Source of the DNA: Nipponacmea schrenckii | Taxonomy: Eukaryota; Mollusca; Gastropoda; Lottiidae | Length of the DNA stretch: 64,000 nt | Assembly: GCA_030562195.1 (NCBI GenBank) | Contig: CM060200.1 | Span: 7,192,001 to 7,256,000, forward strand | Reading direction: 5' to 3' | In this document: piece by piece, positions 48,608 through 64,000 of the stretch | Layout of the letters: each line of letters starts with the position of its first letter | Numbering within the stretch: the stretch's first letter is position 1 | Notes under the pieces: generated by a model | Told to the model about the DNA's origin: nothing | Database searches by the model: none | The model's input: only the letters and a program-made list of their open reading frames with translations | Translations under genes and position numbers: made by a program

Positions 48608-50379
48608 CCTTATGAATATCTTGATGGTCGAAAAGATGGAGAAATATACCAAATTTCACCTCTATAGAATTTTTGGACAAAATTCATCAGAAATGTCAAT
48701 ATTTTGAAAACCTCTACAAGTATATTTATCTGTTAAATGGTTTATATAAATGGACCATCGCACTGTCCGTAGCACACGTGACTTCATCGTCCTAACCGAA
48801 CCACTAGACCCTTGTCCATGTAAAAAAACAAAAATCCGGAAGTAACCTCAAGGAACCCTCAAGTTGGAGAGCAAGCATCGCGGCTCCCTAGGGTTGTTTG
48901 GAGGTTTTCAAATGTGTTTTGGGGCTACTGATTCCCCATTGCAATTTTCAGTCAGACGCAAATCCACAGAAATTAAGTTTTTAGAAAAAAAGGTCCCTTT
49001 AAATGAATATTAAATATTTCCCCTTTTTTTTGAATAATGTATCGACGAAAGTAAAACTATAAGGTATAACGAACAAGCTTAATACAGGTATATAGTTTAT
49101 TAAACAGTTTAACAACCTTTAATACCAGAATTGTTTGAGAGTTTAATTGACAAGATACTTGGGAGGTTTCATATGGAGTTAAAAGAACCGATGTCTAACA
49201 AGGATATTCAATTTACGAGACTATTATTTGATAAAGGTTTGTCATAACGCTTTTCTTATATGTAGCTTAAAAATATTAAAGGACCATTCTAGGGTTTATG
49301 TAGGTCGAAATTATTTTTTTTTGTCTTGTCTTAATAACTTATAGTGCGACGTTTAACGTTCTATCTTTCTTACAGTTTTCCCCACAATGATATTATGTGT
49401 TATTTTCCAGAAATATGATATTGCCTCCTAAAATTTATAGTGCAACGTATCAACGATATTGTATATGATGAAATTATTTTATTTTTTTTCTTCTTCTATT
49501 TTACAAAGAAGAGCTTCAATAATAAATATCATTAATCTGTAATTTATTTTTTTAACAATTGACGATATTTGATATAGAATCTACGGTGGCTTACATACGG
49601 CTTAATTGTTTTTTTTTTTATTTTGAATTAAAAAAAAATTATGTTGTATAGATATCAGCATATTACTGTGTATTGAGTGATAATACCTGAACATTATTAT
49701 TCCATGCTCTGTTTAGTTGAATCATTTATAAAACATAGAAATCACTGGAGTGTTAATGTCAGCATAATATCATATCATTATCTGCAACTGGGTAAAAAGT
49801 GAAAATCCAGGTTGTGATACAAGACATTATTTTTGAAACGATTTGTTGATCTCGTATACGATCTGTTCAAAAATTTTCAGTTCTCGGTGTTACCATATGA
49901 GCTTCGTTTTTTATACGATTTGATTGATTCGATTGAGTTCTTGACACGGTCACCACGAAGTGAGACTATCTTTTATACAGATATACGATGAGCTTTTCAC
50001 ATAATCGTGGAGCCAATATTGGCACAACGTATGTGATCCTGAATGGACAATGACGATATTTACATATCTCGAACAAACCACTTAACAGACTAGTAAATCG
50101 TATCCAAGATTTCAGAAAAATTCATCTACGAACGGGTTGCACGACAGCGACAGCATGTAGTATTTGTCTTGTATCAACATGATAATGGAATAGCGATCCG
50201 TTGCGCTTTTTTACGGAACAGTACGATCATATACGATGATCTCGACTGGCAATGTTTCGGGCTGATCTTAATAAATGTTAAACCGAGATCAAGATTTGCT
50301 AGGATATTTCTCATCATTTATACGCCAACATGAAATGGGAGGCGTATATTGTAGTCAATCATGTCCGTCCATCTGTCTG

Positions 50380-50935
50380 TCGGTCCGTCCGTCCGTCCAC
50401 AATTGGTCGTAAACACTCTAGGAGGCGCAATTCTTGACGGATTTTGACAGAAATTGATATGAGTGTTCGTAATCACTCAATGATGAACAATATTGAATTT
50501 CAATTTTAGCTCGTAAACATTCTAGAAGGCACAATTCTTGACAAATTTTGACAACCCTCTCTGAAATTGTTTGATATCACCCAAGGATGAGCCCAAGAGA
50601 AAAACAACAATATCCAAATATATTTAATAAGATGATACGATGTCATTTAGAAAGTGGTGTTGCAATAATATGTTTCGTTATTGGGATAACACTTTCTTGG
50701 TATAGCACAGATTATAGTGCTGAAAATAGGGCTGAGACACAACCGGTTTCGAACCAGCGATATAAGGAGTCAGGCCACTAATATTAAATATGAATTATTG
50801 CCCTTGTTCTTAAAAATGCGTTCGATTTTTGGCTCTAAAAAAACACTCTACAAGGCACAATTCTTTACGGATTTTTACGAAACTTGCTGAAATAGTTAAT
50901 TGTCACCCAAAGATGAACCCTATTGAAAATCAAAT
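50380..50935 (+). repeat. dispersed molluscan-type repeat, three units
   Basis: It starts with a GTCCGTCC run. Units centred near 50430, 50540 and 50870 each carry a phrase like aggcacaattcttgacggat, then tgacag/tacgaaac, then cacccaaggatgaaccc. The same units occur in reverse orientation at 55010-55930. Confidence 0.7.
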
Positions 50936-51460
50936 TACCGAATACCGATTTTTATTAATGAGTAATATCCTTGTTAGAAGGCCTATGACAGATTTTAATG
51001 AATATTGTACATTTATCACCCTTGATAAAGTGTATGATTGAAGGTTGAAATTTCATTTTTGTCATTGTTACTGTACTGTCAAGCTTTTGATCGAATTCAA
51101 TTAAATTGCCTAGTAAGCTATCTCTAATCTCATTAGAGATTAACTATTTACCTTGAAATTATTCATACATATTGTATTGCTAATTAAGCTCGGTTGTTCA
51201 TTATATGTATTTGGCTCTAATTAGTAACCATGCAAAGTTGCCACATACAACTTATAACCATTTCGATGAACAACAGTAACCTAACAGCAAGTACATAATA
51301 AGAGCTTACCGGTAAAAGGAAATACAGGAAAAACAATATTGTTGAAATATTATCTAAGGATGTTGTAGTTAATAGTGGAGATAATATAGCAAAATTCGTC
51401 CACAATATTTGAATTCATTAATTGAAAAATTAATCAGAATTTGTTTTGTATTTTACAGAA
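50936..51460. other. upstream region of amine oxidase copy 2
   Basis: AT-rich; no gene recognised. It ends with the acceptor TATTTTACAG at 51450-51459, so this is probably the 5' untranslated intron of copy 2. Confidence 0.5.
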
Positions 51461-53912
51461 ATGGAGATACACAAAAATGCTACAAGATGGCAATGGTTAA
51501 CAGGATTTCTGTCTGTTCTCTGTGTGGTATTTTTCATCATAATCATAGTGTTATCAACCTTATATCACAGTGAAATTAATAAATCTGGTGAAGCATCGAA
51601 ACAACAGTCACCATGTTTACAGGTTAAATCAAGCGTTGAGGATGAGTTGTCAACGTCCACTCCACTACCGCTTCCGGCTAATGGCATTGATACATCCGAA
51701 CCAACAAATCCTGACATATTTCATGATTTGACAACTTCCGAAATTAAAAATATATTATCTATGCAACTACCAAATGGGGCCAGTCTCCGAACAATAGATC
51801 TGATTGTTCCTAATAAAAAAGAAGCTTTAGCTTATCTATCTGGTACTGGACCTAAACCTCCCCGAAAAGCAAGGTTAATCGTATCCAGATCTAAATCTCA
51901 GCCTCCTGTTGTAGAAGAATACTCAGTGAATTTAAACATGAAAAATTCGACACTAGAATTGATACAGTATGTAACTAGAAGAAATCCTGTTGAATATTCA
52001 TCCCGTCCAATCACTTCATATGGTATTGAGGATGCTTTGGAAACAATAGACAATGAAATTGGCTATATTATAGAGGAAAGCTATGGGGTTAATATTAGAA
52101 ATTGTCGATCAAAGTGTTTGTTTCCTCTTCCAGTAGCTGCTTCGACCTCATTTTTGGGAGAATTAAAGAGAGCAGAATGGGTATCGTTTATGTACGTAGC
52201 AGATTATTTCACGCTCTATCCAATTGATTTTATGTTTTATATGACGTATGATAAAACCAACCCAGGTGTATCCCAAATCGAGAAGGTTAGTTACGGTGGA
52301 CAACTGTTCGATTCTTTATCGGAATTTAAAACAGCTTACGAATCAGGAACAATAAAGAAATCCAAGTTCACCTTCCCAGATATAAAAAAGGATACATTTT
52401 CTACACTGAACCGACGCGGTCCAGATCCTCAACCATTTCCAAACAAGAAACAACCGAACATAATTGAACCGGATGGGCCGAGATATACAATCAAACATAG
52501 ACATATTGAATATCACGATTGGAAATTGGACGTTAGGATGTCTATGTTTCAAGGCCCACAGATCTTCGATGTGAGATATCGTGGAGAAAGGATTGCATAT
52601 GAAATTGGCATGCAAGAAATAGTGACATATTATTATGGTGATTCTAGGACGTTGAGAGTATCCAAACTGGTGGACGGTACGTTTCTCTTAGGAGCTAGTT
52701 CAGGGGTATTAGGACCCGGTATGGACTGTCCAGAAACTGCCACTTTTCTATCAACGGCTATGACGACCGGGTACACAAAACAGAATTTTTGCGTTTTCGA
52801 ATTGAATTCAGGAATACCATTAAGACGTCACGGAGGGCGTGGTCTTGTAGATAGTTACTTAGTGGTCCGCTCAATTCTTGTCCTTGCTAATTATGATTAT
52901 ATTGTGGACTTTATTTTTCATCAAAGTGGAATTTTGGAAACCAGAGTTGCTAGTACTGGATATATTCAGTCCAGTGTATATTGGGATAAAGAAAAAGAAT
53001 ATGGTTTCCAACTACAAGATGGTTTATTAGGAACTCTACATCAGCACTTATTTCATTTTAAAGTAGATCTAGATATTCTTGGTACATCTAATCGTTATGA
53101 GACTCTTGATTTTAAAACTGTTAATGTTTCAAATGCTGACTGGTTAAAACCAGATAGTTACCAAACTCAAATTAAATTTGATCACAATCTGAAACATACT
53201 GAACTTGAAGCAGCTTACAAGTTTAATTTTGATACTCCTAAAGAACATATTTTCTATAGTGAAGATAAGAAAAATAGATTTAATGTGTCCCGTGGCTATA
53301 AAGTACAGATAAATGGTATGTCGAAACAATTACTACCAGAAGGAATGCATGGTGAAAGTGCTGTTACCTGGTCACGGCACCAAATGGCTGTAACAAAGTT
53401 TAAAGATGAAGAGTACACCAGTACTTCTATATATGCGGGGTTTGATGGTCATGATCCTGTGGTAGATTTTTCTAAATATATCGCTGATGATGAAAATATA
53501 GTGGATGAGGTCTGTATAATTATTTGTCCATTTAAAATACTACCCTGATTTCAATCAAGAGTTCATCCAAATCGCTTGATAATCAGCGTGTCTTTAAGGA
53601 TTAGTCTACTAAGCTGTGCTGGTTTGAAAAAGCAGAAAAAAACATTTCTGGTTTCATTCAAAATAGCTTTGATTTATAGCAATATTGATTAACGATTTTG
53701 GCGTACCGGTATTGAACAAAGGGAGTTTTTTACTAACACTTCACCTTCTATTTCAGGATCTAGTAGCATGGATACCTCTAGGAATCATCCATCTACCAAC
53801 AACTGAAGATCTACCCTTAACTCAAACACCCGGAAAACAACTATCTTTTATATTATCTCCTCATAATTATTTTACAGAAGATCCTTCTATGTCTTCATAC
53901 GATGAAATATAA
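51461..53912 (+). CDS. copper amine oxidase (primary amine oxidase), copy 2
   Basis: Exons 51461-53509 and 53757-53912 (donor GATGAG|GTCTGT, acceptor TATTTCAG), again 734 residues. I start at MEIHK (51461), two bases after an acceptor, as in copy 1. The N-terminal membrane span lies at about residues 12-36. All active-site residues are kept: VDG Asp, NYDY topaquinone Tyr, HQH, and the exon 2 His in IIHLP. Compared with copy 1, the N-terminal third and the segment just before the cofactor are clearly diverged, whereas about 52250-52610 and everything from about 52888 to the next-to-last codons are almost base-for-base identical. The 247-base intron is unrelated in length to copy 1's (627 bases). 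Predicted to be an active ectoenzyme; the diverged N-terminal half may change surface contacts or partners. Confidence 0.92.
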
Positions 53913-55009
53913 GCCTTTGTGGTAACCTTATAGACCAATCTGGAATGTAGCCCCACGTCCCCATTGAATTAGATTTGCGCACAAGTCTGAAATAGCTCTG
54001 TTTAGAGTATCCGAAATTGATATGGATACATATAATAATGACAACTGCTAACGATATGAAAAAGAGGTTATTTTCTTAAACTGAGAAAGGATAACTTTAA
54101 GAAACTTAAAACGATTAGCGCATTGTGTTCGCTCAAAGATACTGCCTTTACGATTATTGTTCAATGCTCCTGCCAAATGACGCCAACTGTCACACATCTG
54201 CTTGGTCAATTTTCATTGGTCATAACACGTTCTGTAAAATACTTCGAGTCAGAGAATGTTTCTTTACCGTTCCTTTTAATTCAGGGGATTTCAACCTGAA
54301 TGTATTTACTTCCGTATTCTATATTAATATGAGGGCCTTTTCTGATCTTAAAGTTTTTTTATAAGTGGTTCTATTCATACAGGCTACAATATCAAAAACA
54401 TTGTTATGTATTTTTAGTTGGATTTTGAAATTGTATAGAATATAATATGTATATTGCAATTTATTCAAATCAAAGGTTAATGGGAATGACTATTTTAAAT
54501 TTATTAAAATGTTTAATCAAATTTTTTATTTTTTTATGGTTGGAACTAATCGGAAATACTTTAATCAATTTTTTTATTAGTTTTATATTTCATGCATAAT
54601 GATATATACCTACAATCATCAACTAGTTAGTTACTCTGAGTAACTCTAATGCCATGGTTTTTACTCAATATAGCAAACTGATGGCATTATTTTTATTAGC
54701 CTTATTTAATTCTATTGGTTTTCCCATTTTTTTTCTCCATAGTTAGGTCCCAATGCAGATACAATACTTCAACATTTAAAAACATCAGCTTTTGAAATAG
54801 TGCATAACTAGAAATTATATTGATAAATGTAACAGATGTTTAGGTTAATGGGAGATAGCTTACCAGGCCAGGATATATTCCTCCACTGGCAGCATTGATT
54901 TTTAATAAAAACTTGACAGTACACTAACAATCAGCGGAATGAAATATACAACCTTGCGTCATATACTTTTTTGATAAATGTACAATATTACTTAGTTTCG
55001 TTAAAAACT
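53913..55009. other. 3' flank of amine oxidase copy 2; no gene recognised
   Basis: AT-rich sequence with short domain-free open frames. I could not place the polyadenylation site. Confidence 0.45.
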
Positions 55010-55930
55010 TTCAAGAATTGTACCCTTTAACAATGCAATAACTCATGAAATATTTTTTGTGTGTGTGATTTTCAATAGGGTTCATCCTTGGGTGATAACA
55101 AACAAGTTTCATCAAAATCCGTAAAGAATTGTGCCTTTTAGAGTGCATACAAAAAAAAATCGTTTTTAAGAACAAGGGCACTAATTCTTATCAAATATAT
55201 TTCGATATTTTCAATAGGGTTCATCCTTAGTTAATATTAAACAATTTCAGCAAGTTTTGTCAAAATCTGTAAAGCATTGTGCCTTCTAGAATGTTTACTA
55301 GCTAAAATTTTGATCCTTTTTCAAATCAAGGTCAACTGTTACTAATTATTTTTCAATTTTTCTGATTTTCAATAGGGTTCATCTTTGGGTGATTACAAAA
55401 ACTCATGCCAAGATTCATCAAAATCCCTAAAGAATTGTGCCTTGTAGAGTTTTACGAGCCAAAAATCGAACGCATTTTAAACAACAAGGGCCACAATTCA
55501 TATCAAATATATTTCGATATTTTTGATTTGCATCTTTGAGGGTTCAACTTTGGGTGATATTTTATAATTTCAGCGAGTTTCGTCAAAATTGGTCATGAAT
55601 TGTGCCTACAAGAGTGTTCACACTCAAAAATTTTAACGCGTTTTCAAAAACAAAGGGCAATAACCGATACTAAATATTTTTCGATTTCGTTGGTTTTCAA
55701 TAGGATTCATCCTTGAGTTATAACACACTCTCACACAAAGTTTTTAAGTTTCGTCAAAATCAGTCAAGAAATGCACATTGTAGAGTGTTTACGAGCCATT
55801 CAAGAACAAGGGCGATAACTCATACTAATTTTTTTCCTATTTCGCTGATTTAAAATAGGGTTAATCCTAGGCTCACCATAAACACTCATACCAAGTTTTA
55901 TCAAACGGTAATATACGGCTACATTTTCAT
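55010..55930 (-). repeat. tandem array of a molluscan-type dispersed repeat, about 6 units of 150-165 bp
   Basis: Each unit holds a phrase like aatagggttcatccttgggt, then catcaaaatccgtaaagaat, tgtgccttgtagagt, and a caagggc...aactcatactaa phrase. Orientation is opposite to the 50380-50935 copies, so the two arrays flank amine oxidase copy 2 as inverted repeats. Confidence 0.8.
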
Positions 55931-58900
55931 GTGGGCATAGACCCGAGAAAATCTATTTTTTCTGCTTACACGTAACCTCAAACTCACTGTAAGGGTTTAA
56001 TTTGCGGAGGATAGCTGTCTGACAAGTTGCCAACATTTTTGGCAACAGTCAAATCAAGTAACTACAGCTCTATCTATGTATTGGTGACTGATTTAAACGA
56101 GTTGGGACAGGCTCAATCATAATTTAATCTATTTAACATTATAATTTTTATTATGCATAGTTGATTACAAGAAAAATAAAGCAACAATGACATTATAGAT
56201 TTGTTATAATTTATTTTTTTAATTCATTCCAAATTTTTTTACAGAATATACATTTGTAGTACAGACAGAACTCATTTTAAAATTCGGATTTAAAGGAGGC
56301 CGCAGGTGTGTAACATATATGCCATTTTCTATTCCAATTAAAAATTTCAAACTTCAAATTTCATTAACTGTACAAGATAATTCTGAGCTTTGGATATAAA
56401 ATCCTCATCAGGACATCATGTTTGGGAATCAGTCTGAAAAACTTAAAACAGATATAAGTAGCACTCCATATTAGCTTTCCATTGATACAACTTTATCAGC
56501 TGGTTTAGCAAAAGTTTAGACTAATATCTTACTGTAATGTAATACCATTCGAATTGGTAAGAAATAATTTAATTCCACTATAGCATTTGAATAAATCTGC
56601 ACAGCTAAAAAGAACCTCAAGAACACTAGAGCAAGCCATGAAGTAATAAAATATAAAACATTGAAAAGATAATAAATTATACAAACTGGTGTAATAACAC
56701 AACTCTCAATTTATATATTACATCTTAATAAACAACCAAATTAACCGTTATAACACTGGTATTTCCTAATGTAGACCAGATCATATAGAAATTCAAGCCC
56801 AGTATATTAGTATATCTTAGACACTGAAAACTTTTATTAGCACCAGAGGACATGAAATTTTTGTAATAATAATGCTATGGTTGATTTCTTAAAAATCTAA
56901 AGATTCTCAACATCTGTCAAGAAATAGGGAGGGTCATAATAGAAGTTTTAAGTGTCTCTGAGAATATATATTAAGTGAGAAATCCTCTGATGATAATGAA
57001 TATCTTAAAGGATCAATAAACTACAAAATTAACCCAAATAATGATTATCTGATACAAAACAGATAAAATTTTACCTGAAGACTGCTCTTAAATTGGAAAC
57101 ATCCTTGAAAGAAGACTACCTCTAAGAATGGACAAAAAATTCTCAAACTTGGTCAATATTCATAAGTTGGACCAGGTGCCATGACAATATATCAATTTAA
57201 CTAAGAAATTGCTAAAAATGCTGCTAAACATTTCAATCTCATGTTTTCTTTAACTCTGTCCAAACTATAGTAGGTGCATCTTAATAACAACTTTCAGTGA
57301 ATAATGGACACTGTTTTTTGTTTTTTTAATAATACTTAGAATCATAGTGACAATACCAGGGATGGGTGCCTTTCTTATCAGAGACCATATTTAAATAATC
57401 TTTAGTAAATTTATGCCCCAAGTTAGCCATCTGCACAATGTCTAGAACTTTGTCTTATACCTTGACCTCAATAACCACCCTTCTTGATCACAAAAGTTTC
57501 TAAATATAGTGATTTGATCGGATTGTACACTAACATACGCGAGACTGAAAGACTGTAAACAATTTGCTTGTTGATCAAGGGCTAGAATTGGCCCTCTTCT
57601 ATACTGCACAATCCAATCAAATGCCTGTATTTGTAAACTCACATAATACAGGCAAGGTGGCTATTGTTGTCAAGGTTATAGATGTTTGATGCTGTTAACA
57701 TGCAAGTAAGTAACACTGAGGAAAATCCATTATTATGAAATTAAATATATTCCTAAAAAATATTTTATGATTTCAATAGCGGTATTAGCATTTATATTAA
57801 GAAAATATATATGAATGCATGAATGCTAGAGAAATGTCGTTTTTCATGAATATTATTGATAATGAATAAGCAGTATTTATATATTGTAAATTTTGCTTGC
57901 ATTAATGTAAACCAAGCATCAAGTAGAATCTTAAAATTTATTTGGACAACCAGCACAGAGCAATATACTATAAATAATATTTCCTTTTGGCTTTATATTA
58001 AACTTTTATATCACAATTCAAACATCTAAATGTTTCGTTCCATGGTTTTTTGTATTTTTTTCTGAGAATAACTCTTCCTTGCCATACATTATCTGATCTG
58101 TTATGTATATTCAGAAAATCAAATGTCTGTTCAATAAAAGATGGAGAGGTCATTGATAAACACGGACTGACTAGCCATCTAATCTAACACTGATTTGCAT
58201 AAATCTAAATAGCCACAAAATGTCACAGATCAGAAAAGGTTTTGGATTTTTGGAAGTGTGTCGAATGTGGTAGTGGTTTGGACACGATGGGATGACAAGT
58301 GAAGTAAATTTTACAATAATAAATGCAAATAACCATAAATAATGACCAAACATTAAATTATATTTATATTTTTACTTCAAACAAATTGTGAGGAATATTT
58401 TAAAAGATATTATGCAAAATGAAGCAGTAAATCTAAAAAATATTAAAAGTTAAAAACCATTAAACCATACAATTTAAATATGTACTTTATTTTCTGATAA
58501 ATAACATATTACAAAAATGTACATTATTTTGAGAAAAAAAAATATCACGTGAATGTATTTTGTGTTTTTTGACTAATATTATATCATCACAAGGATGTGT
58601 TTTATCTTTTGATAAATATATCACAAGTGTGTGCATTATTTTTTGAAAAATATTATATTATCACAATTTTGTAATCAGTTATATAGTCTTTTAAATTCTG
58701 ACAATATTTCACTGAAAGAATTGATATGTATGTACTAAAAATAGTTATATCATATCACGATCCATAAATGAATGGTAATATATCATTGAAATGCCCTAGT
58801 GAAATCAACCTGTATCTCTAATTATTACCAAATATCATTAATTTAAACCAAGTGAATTAATTGAAACTTAATTTGTAGCTCAAATTATGTTTGGATCAAT

Positions 58901-60067
58901 AATATATGGAATTCCCAATATGAAAAATATATTTAAAACATTAACAGGCTAATAACTTAATACAGAAATAAATTTTATTATCTGAAATGAAAAAGAAGTA
59001 CAAAATTCTTTTCTTTAATTTGTACTATTATTATAAATTCATTGTTGTATTTTTAGACCCGAGAAGCAAATATGCTAATATTTACCTCATTAATTCCAAA
59101 TTTAAAGCAAAGAAGAGATTTTGACTTTGGATCATTATTATGTAAATTATAGGATAATATAAGTAAGTCTCAGAATAAAGTGGAAACAAAATATATATGA
59201 AGCTATAACTTAATCAAAATTCTGAGGTTCAATTCATATACTATAAAATATTTAAATACCAGATACTGTCCACTGTGTATTCAATATAAAATATTCTTTG
59301 TGAATTTGTTCAAAATGTTATAACTCTAATTAAGTCACTTTCACCATCTTAAATACTACTGCCCCCCACCCCGTTTCTCACAATCGTTGAGCTGAATAAT
59401 TCTAAATATATTGTTGAGCATAGCTGATAACATATACAGTTACATATTGAGAGATTATTGCACTTTTTACCAATAAAAAAGCTTATAAAACATACGGTAT
59501 CATTATGAAATGTACTGTTAATTGTGTACAAAATGATACACATGGTTATATCACAAAATGGTTATAAATTAAAGAAATGTAATCAAATAAAAATACTCAA
59601 CACAATATAATAGTGATCACCATGAATTTGATCTCAATTTTCCAGACATTTTGCCTTGAATCAAACTAGTTAATACAAGATTGGAAAACCAAGATAAAAT
59701 TTCAATTTAAGAATTTTTTTTTAGAAAGACAAAACCAAAGACTGATTTTCCATTTAAAAAATGATAAGGATAGTTAAAATTTCCATCAAGCTGTTGGAGC
59801 AAATTATCAAAAGAACAGACAATAATACAAATTGTCAAATTTTTACACTAAAATCTACTGTTCGAGCTAGGGATGTTAAGATAATGAAAATTTATTGTGA
59901 TAAATATATTCTTCCTTGGTACTTGTTACAAAGTGACCCTTGTCCGTAGAAAATTATATAAAAATCATTTATAGCTAAATAAAATCAGAGAGAACTTTAC
60001 TCTGCATCCCTGCTGAAATATCATTTTTGTTCCAGGTTCTCTCTTCTTTTCGGATTAATTTAATCTT
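55931..60067 (-). other. probable long 3' untranslated region of the HECT ligase gene, plus flank
   Basis: About 4 kb of very AT-rich, repeat-poor sequence directly downstream of the minus-strand HECT stop codon. No open frame in it has a domain. Several minus-strand AATAAA hexamers occur, including near 56210. Calling it 3' UTR is inference from position and composition. Confidence 0.4.
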
Positions 60068-63787
<3,720 letters not shown>

Positions 63788-63814
<27 letters not shown>

Positions 63815-63929
63815 CTGAAAGTAGAATTAAAGTTATATAGAATATAGCTAGACATTCTGATACAAATCTGTAGCTAATAACTAAACTGAAAGTAGAATTA
63901 AAGTTCTATATCATATAGCAAGACAATAT
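63788..63929. repeat. 71-bp tandem duplication across an exon start
   Basis: 63788-63858 and 63859-63929 are near copies (gatacaaatctgt, then ctaataactaaactgaaagt, then agaattaaagtt). The copy includes the first 27 bases of the HECT exon, its splice acceptor and 44 bases of intron, so a second acceptor (exon edge 63885) exists upstream. Using it would shift the frame and reach a stop codon. Confidence 0.85.
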
Positions 63930-64000
63930 GATATGACAAACTTGTCCTTCAACAGATGGTGTTTGGTCCTCAACAGATTCATCTAGAAACAAAAGATTAT

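Larger units (their letters stand above)
44483..50406. other. intergenic region between the two amine oxidase genes
   Basis: No gene recognised. It contains a stem-forming inverted repeat (47397-47464), a 33-base direct repeat (47719 and 48490), a (TAA)n run and a GC-rich hairpin (48577), and a region with many atacgat words (49850-50280). The open frame at 47225-47503 on the minus strand (92 codons) has no domain I know. Promoters of both amine oxidases should lie at the two edges, because both coding starts follow a 5' untranslated intron. Confidence 0.45.

Noticed and set aside
50587..51041. Short plus-strand open frames upstream of amine oxidase copy 2
   Set aside because: They fall in dispersed repeat units that also occur inverted downstream.
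52343..52615. Open frames antisense to the amine oxidases, repeated in both copies
   Set aside because: They mirror each other only because the oxidase coding DNA is nearly identical in the two copies.
63930..64000. Minus-strand frame reading DESVEDQTPSVEGQV as a further HECT exon
   Set aside because: It does not resemble the HECT segment expected before LVIRYRF and lacks a good donor; treated as intron.

Overview
The window is nuclear DNA from an animal. It is AT-rich, its genes have GT-AG introns, and minisatellites and short inverted-repeat elements are common. Dispersed repeats of a kind I associate with marine molluscs occur several times, such as the 'lists of GTCCGTCCGTCC plus caagggcaataactc' type. 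A lophotrochozoan, most likely a mollusc, fits best, but this comes from pattern memory and not from a search.

Left part (1-7.8 kb): a plus-strand gene with one visible coding exon (2705-3919) encodes a secreted protein with PAN/Apple, EGF-like, sushi-like and C-terminal GON domains. A broken Myb/SANT-like reading frame lies just downstream.

Central-left part (7.8-27.5 kb): one minus-strand gene can be assembled from seven coding exons whose splice sites and phases all agree (27403-27453, 21348-21517, 16383-16457, 16176-16299, 15837-15994, 8208-15584, 7826-7955). It encodes a signal peptide, a cysteine-containing domain resembling the N-terminal (MNNL/C2) module of Notch ligands, about 2,400 residues of Thr/Lys/Pro-rich stalk including an 18-residue repeat array, one membrane span and a short tail. 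No EGF repeats follow. The giant exon carries three separate one-base losses in the repeat array whose sum restores the frame. A plus-strand ionotropic glutamate-receptor-type gene (17593-19480), also carrying one frameshift, sits inside intron 2. The large first two introns hold two TTAA-flanked inverted-repeat elements and other repeats.

Middle part (27.5-40 kb): gene-poor. It holds five tandem-repeat arrays or dispersed repeats, a 71-residue secreted cysteine peptide with a TATA box (30495-30710), and a 145-residue secreted, probably GPI-anchored, protein (37842-38279).

Right-centre (40.4-53.9 kb): two divergently oriented copper amine oxidase genes of identical protein length (734 aa), each with the same intron position, about 8.3 kb apart. 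Blocks of the two copies are nearly identical in DNA while other blocks and the introns differ, which suggests gene conversion between inverted copies. A non-LTR retrotransposon 3' fragment and dispersed repeats lie between them.

Right end (60.1-64 kb): the last four coding exons of a NEDD4-family HECT ubiquitin ligase on the minus strand. The catalytic-cysteine codon is split by an intron, one intron holds a 1.7 kb minisatellite, and a 71-bp duplication covers a splice acceptor. The best candidate for a previously undescribed system is the Notch-ligand-like, mucin-like membrane protein with the receptor gene nested inside it.
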